Source: Nitrospirales bacterium
GTDB taxonomy: Bacteria; Nitrospirota; Nitrospiria; Nitrospirales; UBA8639
Assembly (NCBI GenBank): GCA_013817135.1
Contig: JACDDF010000133.1
Span: 1-6,489 of the forward strand
Direction of reading: 5' to 3'
Length of the DNA stretch: 6,489 nt
Shown in pieces: positions 1 through 5,606 of the stretch. The notes below the pieces were generated by a model. It saw nothing but the letters and a program-made list of their open reading frames with translations. It searched no databases and had not been told where the DNA came from. A program made the translations under genes and the position numbers. Positions within the stretch are counted from its first letter, which is position 1, and every line of letters begins with the position of its first letter.

Positions 1-131
1 CCATGAAAATTACCCAGGACGTGCGAGAGTATGCTGCGGAAAAACAATTGGCAGAGGATGCCGCACTGAAACAAGGCATGCAGGAAAAATCAGAAGAGTT
101 CCGAAAAACCGGTGGAGACTTATATCTGTAA
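1..131 (+). CDS. thiC: Phosphomethylpyrimidine synthase ThiC, C-terminal fragment (5' end outside the window)
   Basis: Only the last 42 complete codons are present, beginning at the ATG at position 3 and ending with TAA at 129-131. The first two bases are the end of a codon and would fit Ser. The translated start ([13 protein letters not shown]) and the end ([11 protein letters not shown]) match the highly conserved tail of ThiC, where the preceding residues are normally a Cys-Ser pair. ThiC is a radical-SAM [4Fe-4S] enzyme of the cytoplasm. It rearranges aminoimidazole ribotide to hydroxymethylpyrimidine phosphate, the pyrimidine half of thiamine. The cluster-binding cysteines lie upstream and are not visible. 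The neighbouring thi4 supplies the other half of the vitamin, which supports the call. The ATG at position 3 is an internal Met, not a start. Family recognition is strong although the fragment is short. Confidence 0.88.
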   Translation, partial: MKITQDVREYAAEKQLAEDAALKQGMQEKSEEFRKTGGDLYL

Positions 132-140
132 AGCGGTAAA

Positions 141-207
141 CGCCAATGGCGGAAACAGCAGGTGACCAACAGGGTTTTGGTAATAAGCTAAGACCAAACG
201 CGATTGG
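141..207 (+). promoter_or_regulatory. Set of overlapping complementary segments in the thiC-thi4 spacer
   Basis: The 119-base spacer holds a small hairpin, CGCC/GGCG (141-144 with 148-151). It is followed by alternating complementary segments: ACCAA (165-169), TTGGT (177-181), ACCAA (193-197) and TTGG (204-207). Each TTGG element can pair with the CCAA element before or after it, so mutually exclusive hairpins are possible in the RNA. No T-run follows, so it is not a normal intrinsic terminator, and the conserved TPP riboswitch cores are absent. It could be an mRNA processing or stability element, an alternative-structure regulator of thi4, or chance. The pairings are seen directly; any function is inference. 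Confidence 0.25.
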
Positions 208-250
208 CCTTTATGTTCCATAAAAACGAAATATTATCTGGAGCTCCCCT

Positions 251-1051
251 ATGAATCCTATCAACATCGCTCCTTTACGAGAACGGGACATCACCCGTCA
301 CATTGCCCGGGAGTATTACAAAGAATTCGATTCACTGATTGAAAGCGATATCATCATCGTCGGAGGAGGTCCGTCCGGACTCCTCTGCGCCAGAGACCTT
401 GCCGCGACCGGCTTCCGGACGCTGCTTATCGAACAATCACTGGCTCTTGGTGGCGGCTTTTGGTCTGGTGGATTTCTCATGAATAAAGCCACGATTTGCG
501 AACCAGCGGATCGGATTCTTGAAGAATTAGGCATTCCCTTTAAACCGATTAAAGACTGCCCGGGAATGACCATGGTTGATCCGCCTCATGTGACCAGCCG
601 GCTCATTTCCGCTGCCTACGAAGCCGGCGTGAAGATTATGAATCTCACCAAAGTCGTCGATCTCATTCTTCGGCAAGATCAACGGATCGAAGGTGTTGTG
701 GTCAATAATTCCACCGTGGAAATGGCCGGACATGATACCATTCACGTCGATCCCATTGCCCTTGAAAGTCAAATTGTGGTTGATGCCACCGGTCATGATG
801 CCGTCGTGGTCAATCTCCTCCACCAACGTAACTTATATCAGAAGGTGCCTGGAAACGGGGCTATGTGGGTGGCGCGTTCCGAAGCATTAGTGGTAGAAAA
901 TACCCGTGAAATCTATCCAAATTGCTTTGTCACTGGCTTGGCCGTTGCTGCAGTTGATGGCAGCCCACGCATGGGACCGGCGTTTGGGTCGATGTTGCTT
1001 TCCGGCCGACGTGCCGCTGAATTAGTTCAACGCAAGCTCAAAGGCGAGTAA
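251..1051 (+). CDS. thi4: Thi4-family thiazole synthase, sulfide-dependent (His) type
   Basis: This 266-residue cytoplasmic protein should make the adenylated thiazole precursor of thiamine from NAD and glycine, using Fe(II). A Rossmann dinucleotide-binding motif VGGGPSG lies at residues 37-43, with the acidic E61 ending the second strand. GGGFWSGG follows at 67-74, and the C-terminal RMGPAFGSMLLSGRRAA (240-256) is a Thi4 hallmark. In yeast Thi4 a Cys just before a conserved Asp-Pro donates its sulfur and the enzyme is spent. Here the same place reads IHVDP, with His165, as in Methanocaldococcus-type enzymes that use free sulfide and turn over repeatedly. Length is normal for prokaryotic Thi4. 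The ATG start is supported by GGAG at 240-243 with seven bases between. The gene follows thiC and precedes a TPR gene by 53 bases, so an operon is likely. Archaeal ribose-1,5-bisphosphate isomerases are relatives, but the thiC context favours thiamine synthesis. Confidence 0.93.
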   Translation: MNPINIAPLRERDITRHIAREYYKEFDSLIESDIIIVGGGPSGLLCARDLAATGFRTLLIEQSLALGGGFWSGGFLMNKATICEPADRILEELGIPFKPIKDCPGMTMVDPPHVTSRLISAAYEAGVKIMNLTKVVDLILRQDQRIEGVVVNNSTVEMAGHDTIHVDPIALESQIVVDATGHDAVVVNLLHQRNLYQKVPGNGAMWVARSEALVVENTREIYPNCFVTGLAVAAVDGSPRMGPAFGSMLLSGRRAAELVQRKLKGE

Positions 1052-1104
1052 TCACCTCTTTTTCCTGAGAGACACAAAAAGGACTGTTCGCAACACAATT
1101 TCCT

Positions 1105-1620
1105 ATGGATATTCAAGATTTTCTCGACCAGGGTGAGGGCCACGAAGAAGATAAGGTGACAGCTTGGAACCTTTTCCAGCAAGCCTATGAACTCCAAATG
1201 AAAGGCCAACTGGAAGAAGCGGTGGATCTCTACAAACAATCCATCGACCTCTTCCCGACCGCAGAAGCACACACGTTTTTAGGATGGGCCTATAGTTTCA
1301 TGGGACAATTGCAGGAAGCCATTGAGGAGTGCCAAGTAGCTATTCGCCAGGACCCTGAATTCGGAAATCCCTATAACGATATCGGGGCTTACCTTATTGA
1401 GCTCAACCAGCTGGAAGAGGCTATTCCCTGGCTTGAAAAAGCGATGAAAGCCAAACGATACGAAAACCCCTCTTTTCCTCACATGAATCTCGGCCGTGTG
1501 TATGAACGACAAGGGGAATGGGACCAGGCAGTCGATTCCTACAAAAAATCTCTGGCTCTTAACCCTGAATACAAGACAGCAAAAAAAGCGCTCATGCGCA
1601 TTCTAACCCTTATGAACTAG
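1105..1620 (+). CDS. TPR-repeat protein
   Basis: This 171-residue soluble protein is made almost wholly of tetratricopeptide repeats after a short acidic N-terminus (about residues 1-17). Four repeats can be outlined at about 18-51, 53-84, 86-118 and 122-155. They show the usual W/L-G-Y-A-P spacing, for example AHTFLGWAYSFMGQLQEAI and MNLGRVYERQGEWDQAV, with Pro at repeat ends (P51, P84, P154). No signal peptide, membrane segment or enzymatic motif is visible, so a cytoplasmic protein-protein scaffold is the likely role and its partner is unknown. The ATG has a poor Shine-Dalgarno: AAAAAGGA (1076-1083) lies 21 bases upstream, too far for normal use. Translation may therefore depend on the upstream gene or on an unrecognised start. 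It lies 53 bases after thi4 and 21 bases before a pseudo-receiver gene, within the same probable operon. The TPR call is firm; the biological role is not known. Confidence 0.85.
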   Translation: MDIQDFLDQGEGHEEDKVTAWNLFQQAYELQMKGQLEEAVDLYKQSIDLFPTAEAHTFLGWAYSFMGQLQEAIEECQVAIRQDPEFGNPYNDIGAYLIELNQLEEAIPWLEKAMKAKRYENPSFPHMNLGRVYERQGEWDQAVDSYKKSLALNPEYKTAKKALMRILTLMN

Positions 1621-1641
1621 AACTAATAAAGGCCTTACCAA

Positions 1642-2025
1642 ATGCCAGACACCAAAACGATTCTTGTGGCGGTTAGTGATATCTTCTTCTACACCAAAAT
1701 ACGCGATGCCTTTTTACCCCAAGGCTATAAACTGGAACGTCTCCGCACTGGAGATGACTGGCAAACGAAAGCCCTTGCCAGCCAACCGATGGGCATTATC
1801 ATTAACATGAATGATGACCGGCTCAATGCTTTCGATATTGTGAAATCTCTACGCACACTTCCTCAAACACAGTCATTGCCCATTCTGGCCTTTGCCAATC
1901 ATGAAGAAGTTCAAACATGGAAACTGGCGAAGGACCTTGGAATTCAAAAAATTGTCTCGCGCAATGAATTTTCTGCGCGGACACTCGCGCTGTTTGAGGA
2001 AATCACGGCGGCAGCTACATCATGA
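1642..2025 (+). CDS. Degenerate response-regulator receiver (pseudo-receiver) protein
   Basis: This 127-residue stand-alone protein follows the CheY-like alternation of strands and helices: ILVAV (7-11), GIIIN (51-55), FDIVKSLR (64-71), LPILAFA (79-85), and a final helix at about 109-123. The residues needed for phosphotransfer are missing. The phospho-accepting Asp at the end of strand 3 is Asn55, the acidic pair after strand 1 is reduced to D13, the Thr/Ser switch position is Ala85, and the usual Lys-Pro pair near 106-108 reads SRN. It is therefore probably a phosphorylation-independent interaction domain. There is no DNA-binding or output domain. The ATG has AAAGG (1628-1632) nine bases upstream. 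The stop overlaps the ygfZ start in an ATGA, so the two are translationally coupled, and the TPR gene is 21 bases upstream. The fold call rests on pattern only. Function is unknown, but coupling suggests it acts with the YgfZ-like or TPR protein. Confidence 0.7.
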   Translation: MPDTKTILVAVSDIFFYTKIRDAFLPQGYKLERLRTGDDWQTKALASQPMGIIINMNDDRLNAFDIVKSLRTLPQTQSLPILAFANHEEVQTWKLAKDLGIQKIVSRNEFSARTLALFEEITAAATS

Positions 2026-3116
2026 AGACCCTTGCACTTCATAAGCAGCATGAAGCCCTAGGCGCCACGTTTCAACCTTGTGGCGAATGGGAAGTCCCCC
2101 TTCATTACGGCAACCCTCTTTTAGAGTATGAGTCCATTCATCAGAGAGCAGGCCTCGCCGACCTATCCTTACGAGGAAAAATCATGGTCACGGGTGAGGA
2201 CCGAGTCTCCTGGCTCCAAAGCATCATCAGCAACGATATTCTTCCTCTTAAGCCCGGGCAGGGGAGGTACTCGGCCTTCATGAATCATAAAGGCAAAATG
2301 CTCTCCTATTTTCGAGTATTTCTGCAACCGGAGACCCTGATCATTGAGGATGTCGGAGAGGTGGGTGACCTGACCTTTCAAGCCCTTCGAAAATTTCTGC
2401 TCTATGGGACAAAAGCCAAACTCCACAATGGTCTGGAAAGTTGGGGACTCCTCCTGGTTACCGGGCCGAATGGTCCGGATATTCTCAAACAAGCCCTCGG
2501 TGTAGAAGTGAATTCCCTTCAGGTGTTAGATACCATCGCATTCACATTTGGTGACATGCAAGGCGTTATCGCTCGAACGGAAGAAACGGGTGGGCAAGAC
2601 TTTGAATTATTTGTCCAGGTCGAAGGTCTTACTACACTATGGTCTCATCTCTTGAAGATAGGAAAAGAGGCCGGCCTTCAGCCGGTTGGAAGGGAGGCAC
2701 TCGAGACCGTCAGAATTGAAGGGGGATTGGCTCGCCTTGGGCCAGACTTGAATGACAAAATCGTTCCGCCAGAAGCGAATTTGGATGGAATCGCCTTTAG
2801 CTTATCGAAGGGATGCTATCCCGGGCAGGAAGTCGTCGCCAGAATGGATACGTATGGATCGGCCAAAAGGCGATTGGTCGGATTAATTCTTGAAGGAGAA
2901 CCCCCACAACTACCGGAAGCTGGGGCGAAAATTTTTAGTGGAACGCGGGAAGTGGGATGGGTATCAAGCTCCACCCACTCCCCTCTTATCAAAAAACCAA
3001 TTGCACTGGGATTTCCCCTACGAGAATTTACCCAACCACAGACAAAACTGGAAATCGAGATCCTGGACCAACGATTCCCGGCCTCTGTCTGTGCCTTGCC
3101 GTTTACCGCCCTTTAA
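2022..3116 (+). CDS. ygfZ: YgfZ/IBA57-type folate-binding protein (GcvT superfamily), Fe-S cluster maintenance
   Basis: The 364-residue cytoplasmic protein has a GcvT-like folate-binding fold. The N-terminal part (about 5-75) reads like aminomethyltransferase, with HEALGATFQPCGEWEVPLHY and AGLADLSLRGKIMVTG. The decisive motif is KGCYPGQE at 263-270, with Cys265. This K-G-C-Y-x-G-Q-E signature defines the YgfZ/IBA57 family and its Cys is essential for function in E. coli. A C-terminal barrel domain follows (about 280-360). YgfZ proteins bind tetrahydrofolate and support assembly or repair of [4Fe-4S] enzymes such as radical-SAM proteins, so placement near thiC is sensible. It is longer than E. 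coli YgfZ (about 326 residues) and close to GcvT length. A glycine-cleavage T protein is less likely because of the signature motif and the absence of other gcv genes. The start overlaps the preceding stop in ATGA. There is no strong ribosome site, so reinitiation is probable. Confidence 0.88.
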   Translation: MKTLALHKQHEALGATFQPCGEWEVPLHYGNPLLEYESIHQRAGLADLSLRGKIMVTGEDRVSWLQSIISNDILPLKPGQGRYSAFMNHKGKMLSYFRVFLQPETLIIEDVGEVGDLTFQALRKFLLYGTKAKLHNGLESWGLLLVTGPNGPDILKQALGVEVNSLQVLDTIAFTFGDMQGVIARTEETGGQDFELFVQVEGLTTLWSHLLKIGKEAGLQPVGREALETVRIEGGLARLGPDLNDKIVPPEANLDGIAFSLSKGCYPGQEVVARMDTYGSAKRRLVGLILEGEPPQLPEAGAKIFSGTREVGWVSSSTHSPLIKKPIALGFPLREFTQPQTKLEIEILDQRFPASVCALPFTAL

Positions 3117-3128
3117 TCGGTTACGAAA

Positions 3129-3180
3129 TTCAGGAACAATTCTTCCGAACCCTGAAAAAAGCCATCAGACTTTTTTTGGG
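3129..3180. terminator. Possible hairpin terminator between convergent genes
   Basis: After the ygfZ stop, TTCAGG (3129-3134) can pair with CCTGAA (3151-3156). An alternative overlapping hairpin pairs CCC (3150-3152) plus AAAAAAG (3155-3161) with CTTTTTT (3170-3176) plus GGG (3178-3180), around an eight-base loop. The T-run is in the 3' arm rather than after a GC-rich stem, so the structure is atypical. It overlaps the last codons and stop of the minus-strand gene. It is placed where read-through from both sides would need to be limited, but strength as a terminator is uncertain. Confidence 0.3.
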
Positions 3181-3641
3181 TGTCTGCCATGAGAGATTTT
3201 TTCGGCAAAAGACAATACGGCTGGACGTTGCTCGTCCTTGAGCGCGAGAAGAATATGTGCCTCATCCCCATGCATTAACCGTAGACTAAGAAATGATTCT
3301 TCCGTGCGTTTTTCTTTGTTATCCCATGTCCCGTCGATCAATTGGATTTTATCTAAATCACAGCTAGAAAAAATGTCGTATCGAAAATACGAATCCCCGA
3401 TAACCACATCAAAGAGAACATTGCCAGCCGTCATGACCATAACGTTAAAACGCCCTTGATCTTCATACCCTTCCGGCAAAAATTCATTCACATATAGAAG
3501 GTTAATTTTCCGGCCTGTCAACGCCTGCTCAATCTTCGTGCCCAACGCCGGATAATCGATTTGAAGAGCCCGTTCTTCCTGATTCGTGGCGCGCAAGGCC
3601 ATCTCTCTCGTTTGTTCAAATACATCTTTAGCAGTCAACAC
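3165..3641 (-). CDS. Conserved-looking protein of unknown function, 158 residues
   Basis: I do not recognise a family. The start is GTG at 3641-3639. It is chosen because AAGGAG (3648-3653 on the opposite strand) lies six bases upstream. The second codon is TTG, so a one-residue shift cannot be excluded. No signal peptide or membrane segment is seen. The N-terminal third looks helical and charged (about 1-25 and 33-44). Then come apparent beta strands (INLLYV 46-51, RFNVMVMTAGNVLFDVVI 64-81, SYFRYDIF 84-91, DKIQLIDG 97-104, ESFLSLRLM 115-123, HILLALK 129-135) and a final helix (139-150). Strands closed by a C-terminal helix recall PH-like barrels, but this is only a topology guess. The single Cys is C94. 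It converges with ygfZ and is divergent from a small zinc-knuckle gene. The good ribosome site and codon pattern support a real gene. Confidence 0.72.
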   Translation of the reverse strand: MLTAKDVFEQTREMALRATNQEERALQIDYPALGTKIEQALTGRKINLLYVNEFLPEGYEDQGRFNVMVMTAGNVLFDVVIGDSYFRYDIFSSCDLDKIQLIDGTWDNKEKRTEESFLSLRLMHGDEAHILLALKDEQRPAVLSFAEKISHGRHPKKV

Positions 3642-3647
3642 AGAACG

Positions 3648-3653
3648 CTCCTT
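3648..3653 (-). promoter_or_regulatory. Shine-Dalgarno AAGGAG that fixes a GTG start
   Basis: On the minus strand the sequence reads GAAAGGAG, then six bases, then GTG (3641-3639). This is near-ideal spacing and is the main reason for accepting the non-ATG start of the 158-residue protein. Confidence 0.75.
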
Positions 3654-3666
3654 TCTTCAACGACAC

Positions 3667-3682
3667 TGTCAATATATGTCAA
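3667..3682 (-). promoter_or_regulatory. TTGACA direct repeat with TATATT: possible promoter/operator of the 158-residue gene
   Basis: The minus strand reads TTGACATATATTGACA: two perfect TTGACA copies whose starts are 10 bases apart, one helical turn. The TATATT inside (3676-3671) could be a -10 element. It would give a start near 3664 and a leader of about 20 bases to the ribosome site. No good -35 lies 17 bases before it, and neither TTGACA has a clear -10 at normal spacing. Phased repeats suit a regulator site or an activator-dependent promoter. A wider inverted repeat, GTCAAA (3678-3683) with TTTGAC (3718-3723), encloses GGGT/ACCC (3697-3700, 3710-3713). This is a pattern observation only. 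Confidence 0.25.
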
Positions 3683-3800
3683 ACGGTTCGCTTACTGGGT
3701 GCCTACGATACCCGCCATTTGACGGAGAAAGCAAGGGAACACCCCCATCTACTCATAACGGCATTCACGTACAATTCTTCATCGTCCCGGCGTGAATTGA

Positions 3801-3830
3801 TTGCCTTCTCACCTCACGGTTGGGCATACT
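3801..3830 (+). promoter_or_regulatory. Weak candidate promoter of the zinc-knuckle gene
   Basis: TTGCCT (3801-3806) and CATACT (3825-3830) are 18 bases apart. Each matches four of six sigma-70 consensus positions. Transcription would begin near 3837, leaving a leader of about 40 bases before the ATG at 3877. Nothing better stands out in the spacer, but the match is weak. Confidence 0.22.
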
Positions 3831-3860
3831 TCGACTGTTGCACACTGCCAGGCGAACTTA

Positions 3861-3868
3861 AAAGGAGG
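3861..3868 (+). promoter_or_regulatory. Strong Shine-Dalgarno AAAGGAGG of the zinc-knuckle gene
   Basis: AAAGGAGG ends eight bases before the ATG at 3877, with near-perfect complementarity to the 16S rRNA tail. It is the best evidence that this very short reading frame is a translated gene. Confidence 0.8.
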
Positions 3869-3876
3869 ACCAGGAT

Positions 3877-4098
3877 ATGAATGCTGATACGTGTCTGATT
3901 GGGGGATGCACCGAACCCCTCTACGCCCCTGCCGGAACCCAATCGTTATGCAAGGAACACTTTTTACATTTCGTCACGTGGCGCAGGAAAAAAGGCGGAC
4001 TGGGTATGTTTAAAAAATATAGCGCAATGAACATGGAAGAACGAGACGTGATTGTTGAAGAATGGGCCAAATCAACGTTCAGTAGCTCTTCCTCTTGA
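3877..4098 (+). CDS. Small protein with a probable C4-C-H zinc knuckle, 73 residues
   Basis: The frame is short but has a near-perfect ribosome site and a protein-like composition. Residues C6, C11, C25 and H28 form the pattern C-x4-C-x13-C-x2-H (CLIGGC ... LCKEHF). It resembles the small zinc-binding pattern of many bacterial and phage mini-proteins, in which G-C and then L-C-x2-H-[YF] recur. A basic stretch, WRRKKGG (35-41), follows and could touch nucleic acid or an acidic partner. The remainder (about 45-66) looks like an amphipathic helix, and the protein ends in a run of five serines. No signal peptide or membrane helix is seen, so it is probably cytoplasmic. The gene is divergent from the 158-residue orphan and shares its spacer. 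Zinc binding is inferred from residue spacing; the function is unknown. Confidence 0.7.
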   Translation: MNADTCLIGGCTEPLYAPAGTQSLCKEHFLHFVTWRRKKGGLGMFKKYSAMNMEERDVIVEEWAKSTFSSSSS

Positions 4099-4252
4099 TC
4101 AAAACTTCATTTTCCATGTCACACCTGTTTGGCCGTTATCCTGGCCTTGCACCTTCCCGATTGACCACAAAATCGAAGAGATTTCCTCATCTACTAATAA
4201 ATGGCAAATGAAATGCCTCAGAAGTAACCCACAGCCAAGGGACGTTCAGATC
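4099..4252. other. Non-coding spacer between convergent genes
   Basis: This 154-base gap separates the zinc-knuckle gene from the minus-strand SnoaL-like gene. Only weak pairings are visible, such as GGCC/GGCC around 4130-4147 and CGAT/ATCG near 4159-4175. No stem followed by a T-run is present, so no terminator is called. Confidence 0.4.
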
Positions 4253-4645
4253 TTATTCCATGAGCGGTGATCCGTGATGATGGATGATCTTCCATTCGTC
4301 TCCAATCCGCTCAAATAAATTGGTTGACACTACCTGACTATTCTGTTCGTTCTCTCCCACCCGGCTGGTGATGTTTTCTGTACAAATAACCCAGGCAACA
4401 TCGGCCGCAACTTGGACCTGGACTTCAGTCAATTCAAATTTCATCGAAAACGTATTATTGAAAATGACCACCCAGGAATCCCTAACTGCCGGCCACCCCA
4501 CTCGGATACTCCACCCTGGATGGATACAGGTCACATACTCCTGATGAGCCCAAATAGAGTCCATCAGCGCAACATCCAGCTGTTCAAACCCACGGTAAAA
4601 CAACTCATTCATCTGTGTGACTTCCTCAATCCGTTCCTTCAGCAT
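4253..4645 (-). CDS. SnoaL/NTF2-like (DUF4440-type) protein
   Basis: The 130-residue protein fits the NTF2-like cone fold shared by ketosteroid isomerases, SnoaL cyclases and many uncharacterised proteins. An N-terminal helix pair (1-34) leads to YVTCIHPGWSIRVGWPAVRDSW (37-58), a signature of the SnoaL_3 type. Beta strands follow at about 66-80, 82-93 and 103-113, and the end GDEWKIIHHHGSP (115-127) is typical. The polar cavity residues that set any chemistry cannot be assigned, so substrate and activity are unknown. I chose the ATG at 4645, with AGAGAG six bases upstream. The frame extends to a TTG at 4681, adding twelve residues (MEIGGNEERERT), but that start lacks a good ribosome site and the shorter form has the normal family length. 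It lies 37 bases after the stop of the permease gene on the same strand, so the two probably share a transcript. Confidence 0.8.
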   Translation of the reverse strand: MLKERIEEVTQMNELFYRGFEQLDVALMDSIWAHQEYVTCIHPGWSIRVGWPAVRDSWVVIFNNTFSMKFELTEVQVQVAADVAWVICTENITSRVGENEQNSQVVSTNLFERIGDEWKIIHHHGSPLME

Positions 4646-4682
4646 AGTGCGCTCTCTTTCTTCGTTTCCGCCTATTTCCAAA

Positions 4683-5606
4683 TCATGTGACTTTCACTAA
4701 TACGGCACAGGATTGTCGATCAACCAACCAGACCCCGAGCAAGATCAATCCTATCCCACTTATTTCTCTCATGCCAACCGGTTCTCCCAAAATCACCAGG
4801 GAAAAAAACAAGGCAGAAACCGGAATAAGATTACCAAAAATTCCTGCTCTGGAAGGGCCGATCCCTTTGACGCCATACAACCAGGCCTGTTGACCCAACG
4901 CCGTGGCAAATACCATGACATACAGGAGTGCCAGCCAACCAGACACGGGAACCGTCGCTAACCCGGCACCCAAAACTTTGTGATTCATGGCCAACAACGG
5001 GATTTCAAAGATCAAAGAAATCAGAAGAGTGGTCCACGTCACGGTCAGCGGAGAGAACCGTTCCATGGTCTTGCGACAGCCAATCGTATATAGGGCCCAA
5101 CTCACTAACGCGCACACCACCAGACTCCCTCCGAGTAAAGGATTGGAACCCAATCCATCCACCGCCCCGCGCCCGGAAATACTCAATACTCCAAAAAACG
5201 AGACAAGGCAACCAAACCAAATCACCTGGAAAGGTACATCCTTCAGGATTAAAGAAGACAGAAAGGCGGTAATGGCCGGGCTCGCACCAATAATAATACC
5301 CGCTGCCCCTGCCCCAATAAATTGGAGACCAAAGAGAACGAACAAGTGGTTGCCCAGGACCCCGATTCCTAGGAAAAAAAAGTTTTGCCAATCTCTTCGG
5401 GAAAAAGAAACGATCCCTTCCTTCCACCGCCAAAGAGGGACGAGGATCAGTAAGGCCCCTATTCCTCGAAACACGGACGCTTCCACGGGGGAAAATGGAC
5501 CTAAAGCGACTTTTTGCGCAACCACCGATCCTCCCCAGACCATCGCGGCCATCGTGAGGGCAGCATAGGCGGAAAGCACTGAGGATCCGGAGCTAATTGT
5601 TTTCAT
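4683..5606 (-). CDS. EamA/DMT-superfamily permease
   Basis: The 307-residue integral membrane protein has about ten predicted helices, near residues 10-30, 41-60, 73-93, 98-120, 127-145, 156-176, 185-205, 220-240, 254-273 and 280-296. They are arranged as two EamA halves. Family features include the early MVWGGSVVAQKVAL (22-35), GAGAAGIIIGASPAITAFLSSLIL (98-121), and the C-terminal FSLVILGEPVGMREISGIGLILLGVWL (268-294), with the common L-G-E-P motif. Members export or import amino acids, nucleotides or other small metabolites in the inner membrane. The substrate here cannot be told. The ATG at 5606 gives the normal family length but has no Shine-Dalgarno. An in-frame TTG at 5669 would add 21 residues, with GAGG directly abutting it, too close to be useful. 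The start is therefore uncertain. A SnoaL-like gene follows 37 bases downstream. Confidence 0.88.
   Translation of the reverse strand: MKTISSGSSVLSAYAALTMAAMVWGGSVVAQKVALGPFSPVEASVFRGIGALLILVPLWRWKEGIVSFSRRDWQNFFFLGIGVLGNHLFVLFGLQFIGAGAAGIIIGASPAITAFLSSLILKDVPFQVIWFGCLVSFFGVLSISGRGAVDGLGSNPLLGGSLVVCALVSWALYTIGCRKTMERFSPLTVTWTTLLISLIFEIPLLAMNHKVLGAGLATVPVSGWLALLYVMVFATALGQQAWLYGVKGIGPSRAGIFGNLIPVSALFFSLVILGEPVGMREISGIGLILLGVWLVDRQSCAVLVKVT

Noticed and set aside
3..131. A separate small gene beginning with ATG at position 3
   Set aside because: The sequence matches the ThiC C-terminus, where this Met is internal, so it is the end of a longer gene cut by the window edge.
1065..1070. CTGAGA, a core of the TPP riboswitch, downstream of thi4
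   Set aside because: The second conserved core (CCTGATCTGG-like) and the flanking helices are absent, and only about 50 bases separate the genes.
2890..3241. Open frames overlapping the end of ygfZ on the + strand
   Set aside because: The ygfZ frame is well supported to its stop at 3116, and the alternatives have no motif or ribosome site.
3586..3795. 69-codon open frame on the + strand
   Set aside because: It overlaps the start of the minus-strand orphan and its promoter region, lacks a ribosome site and has no protein-like pattern.
4928..5568. Long open frames on the + strand (to 193 codons) and a minus-strand alternative frame opposite the permease
   Set aside because: They are shadows of the permease gene. 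Their translations are Arg/Pro/Thr-rich without domains, while the permease frame has clear membrane helices and family motifs.
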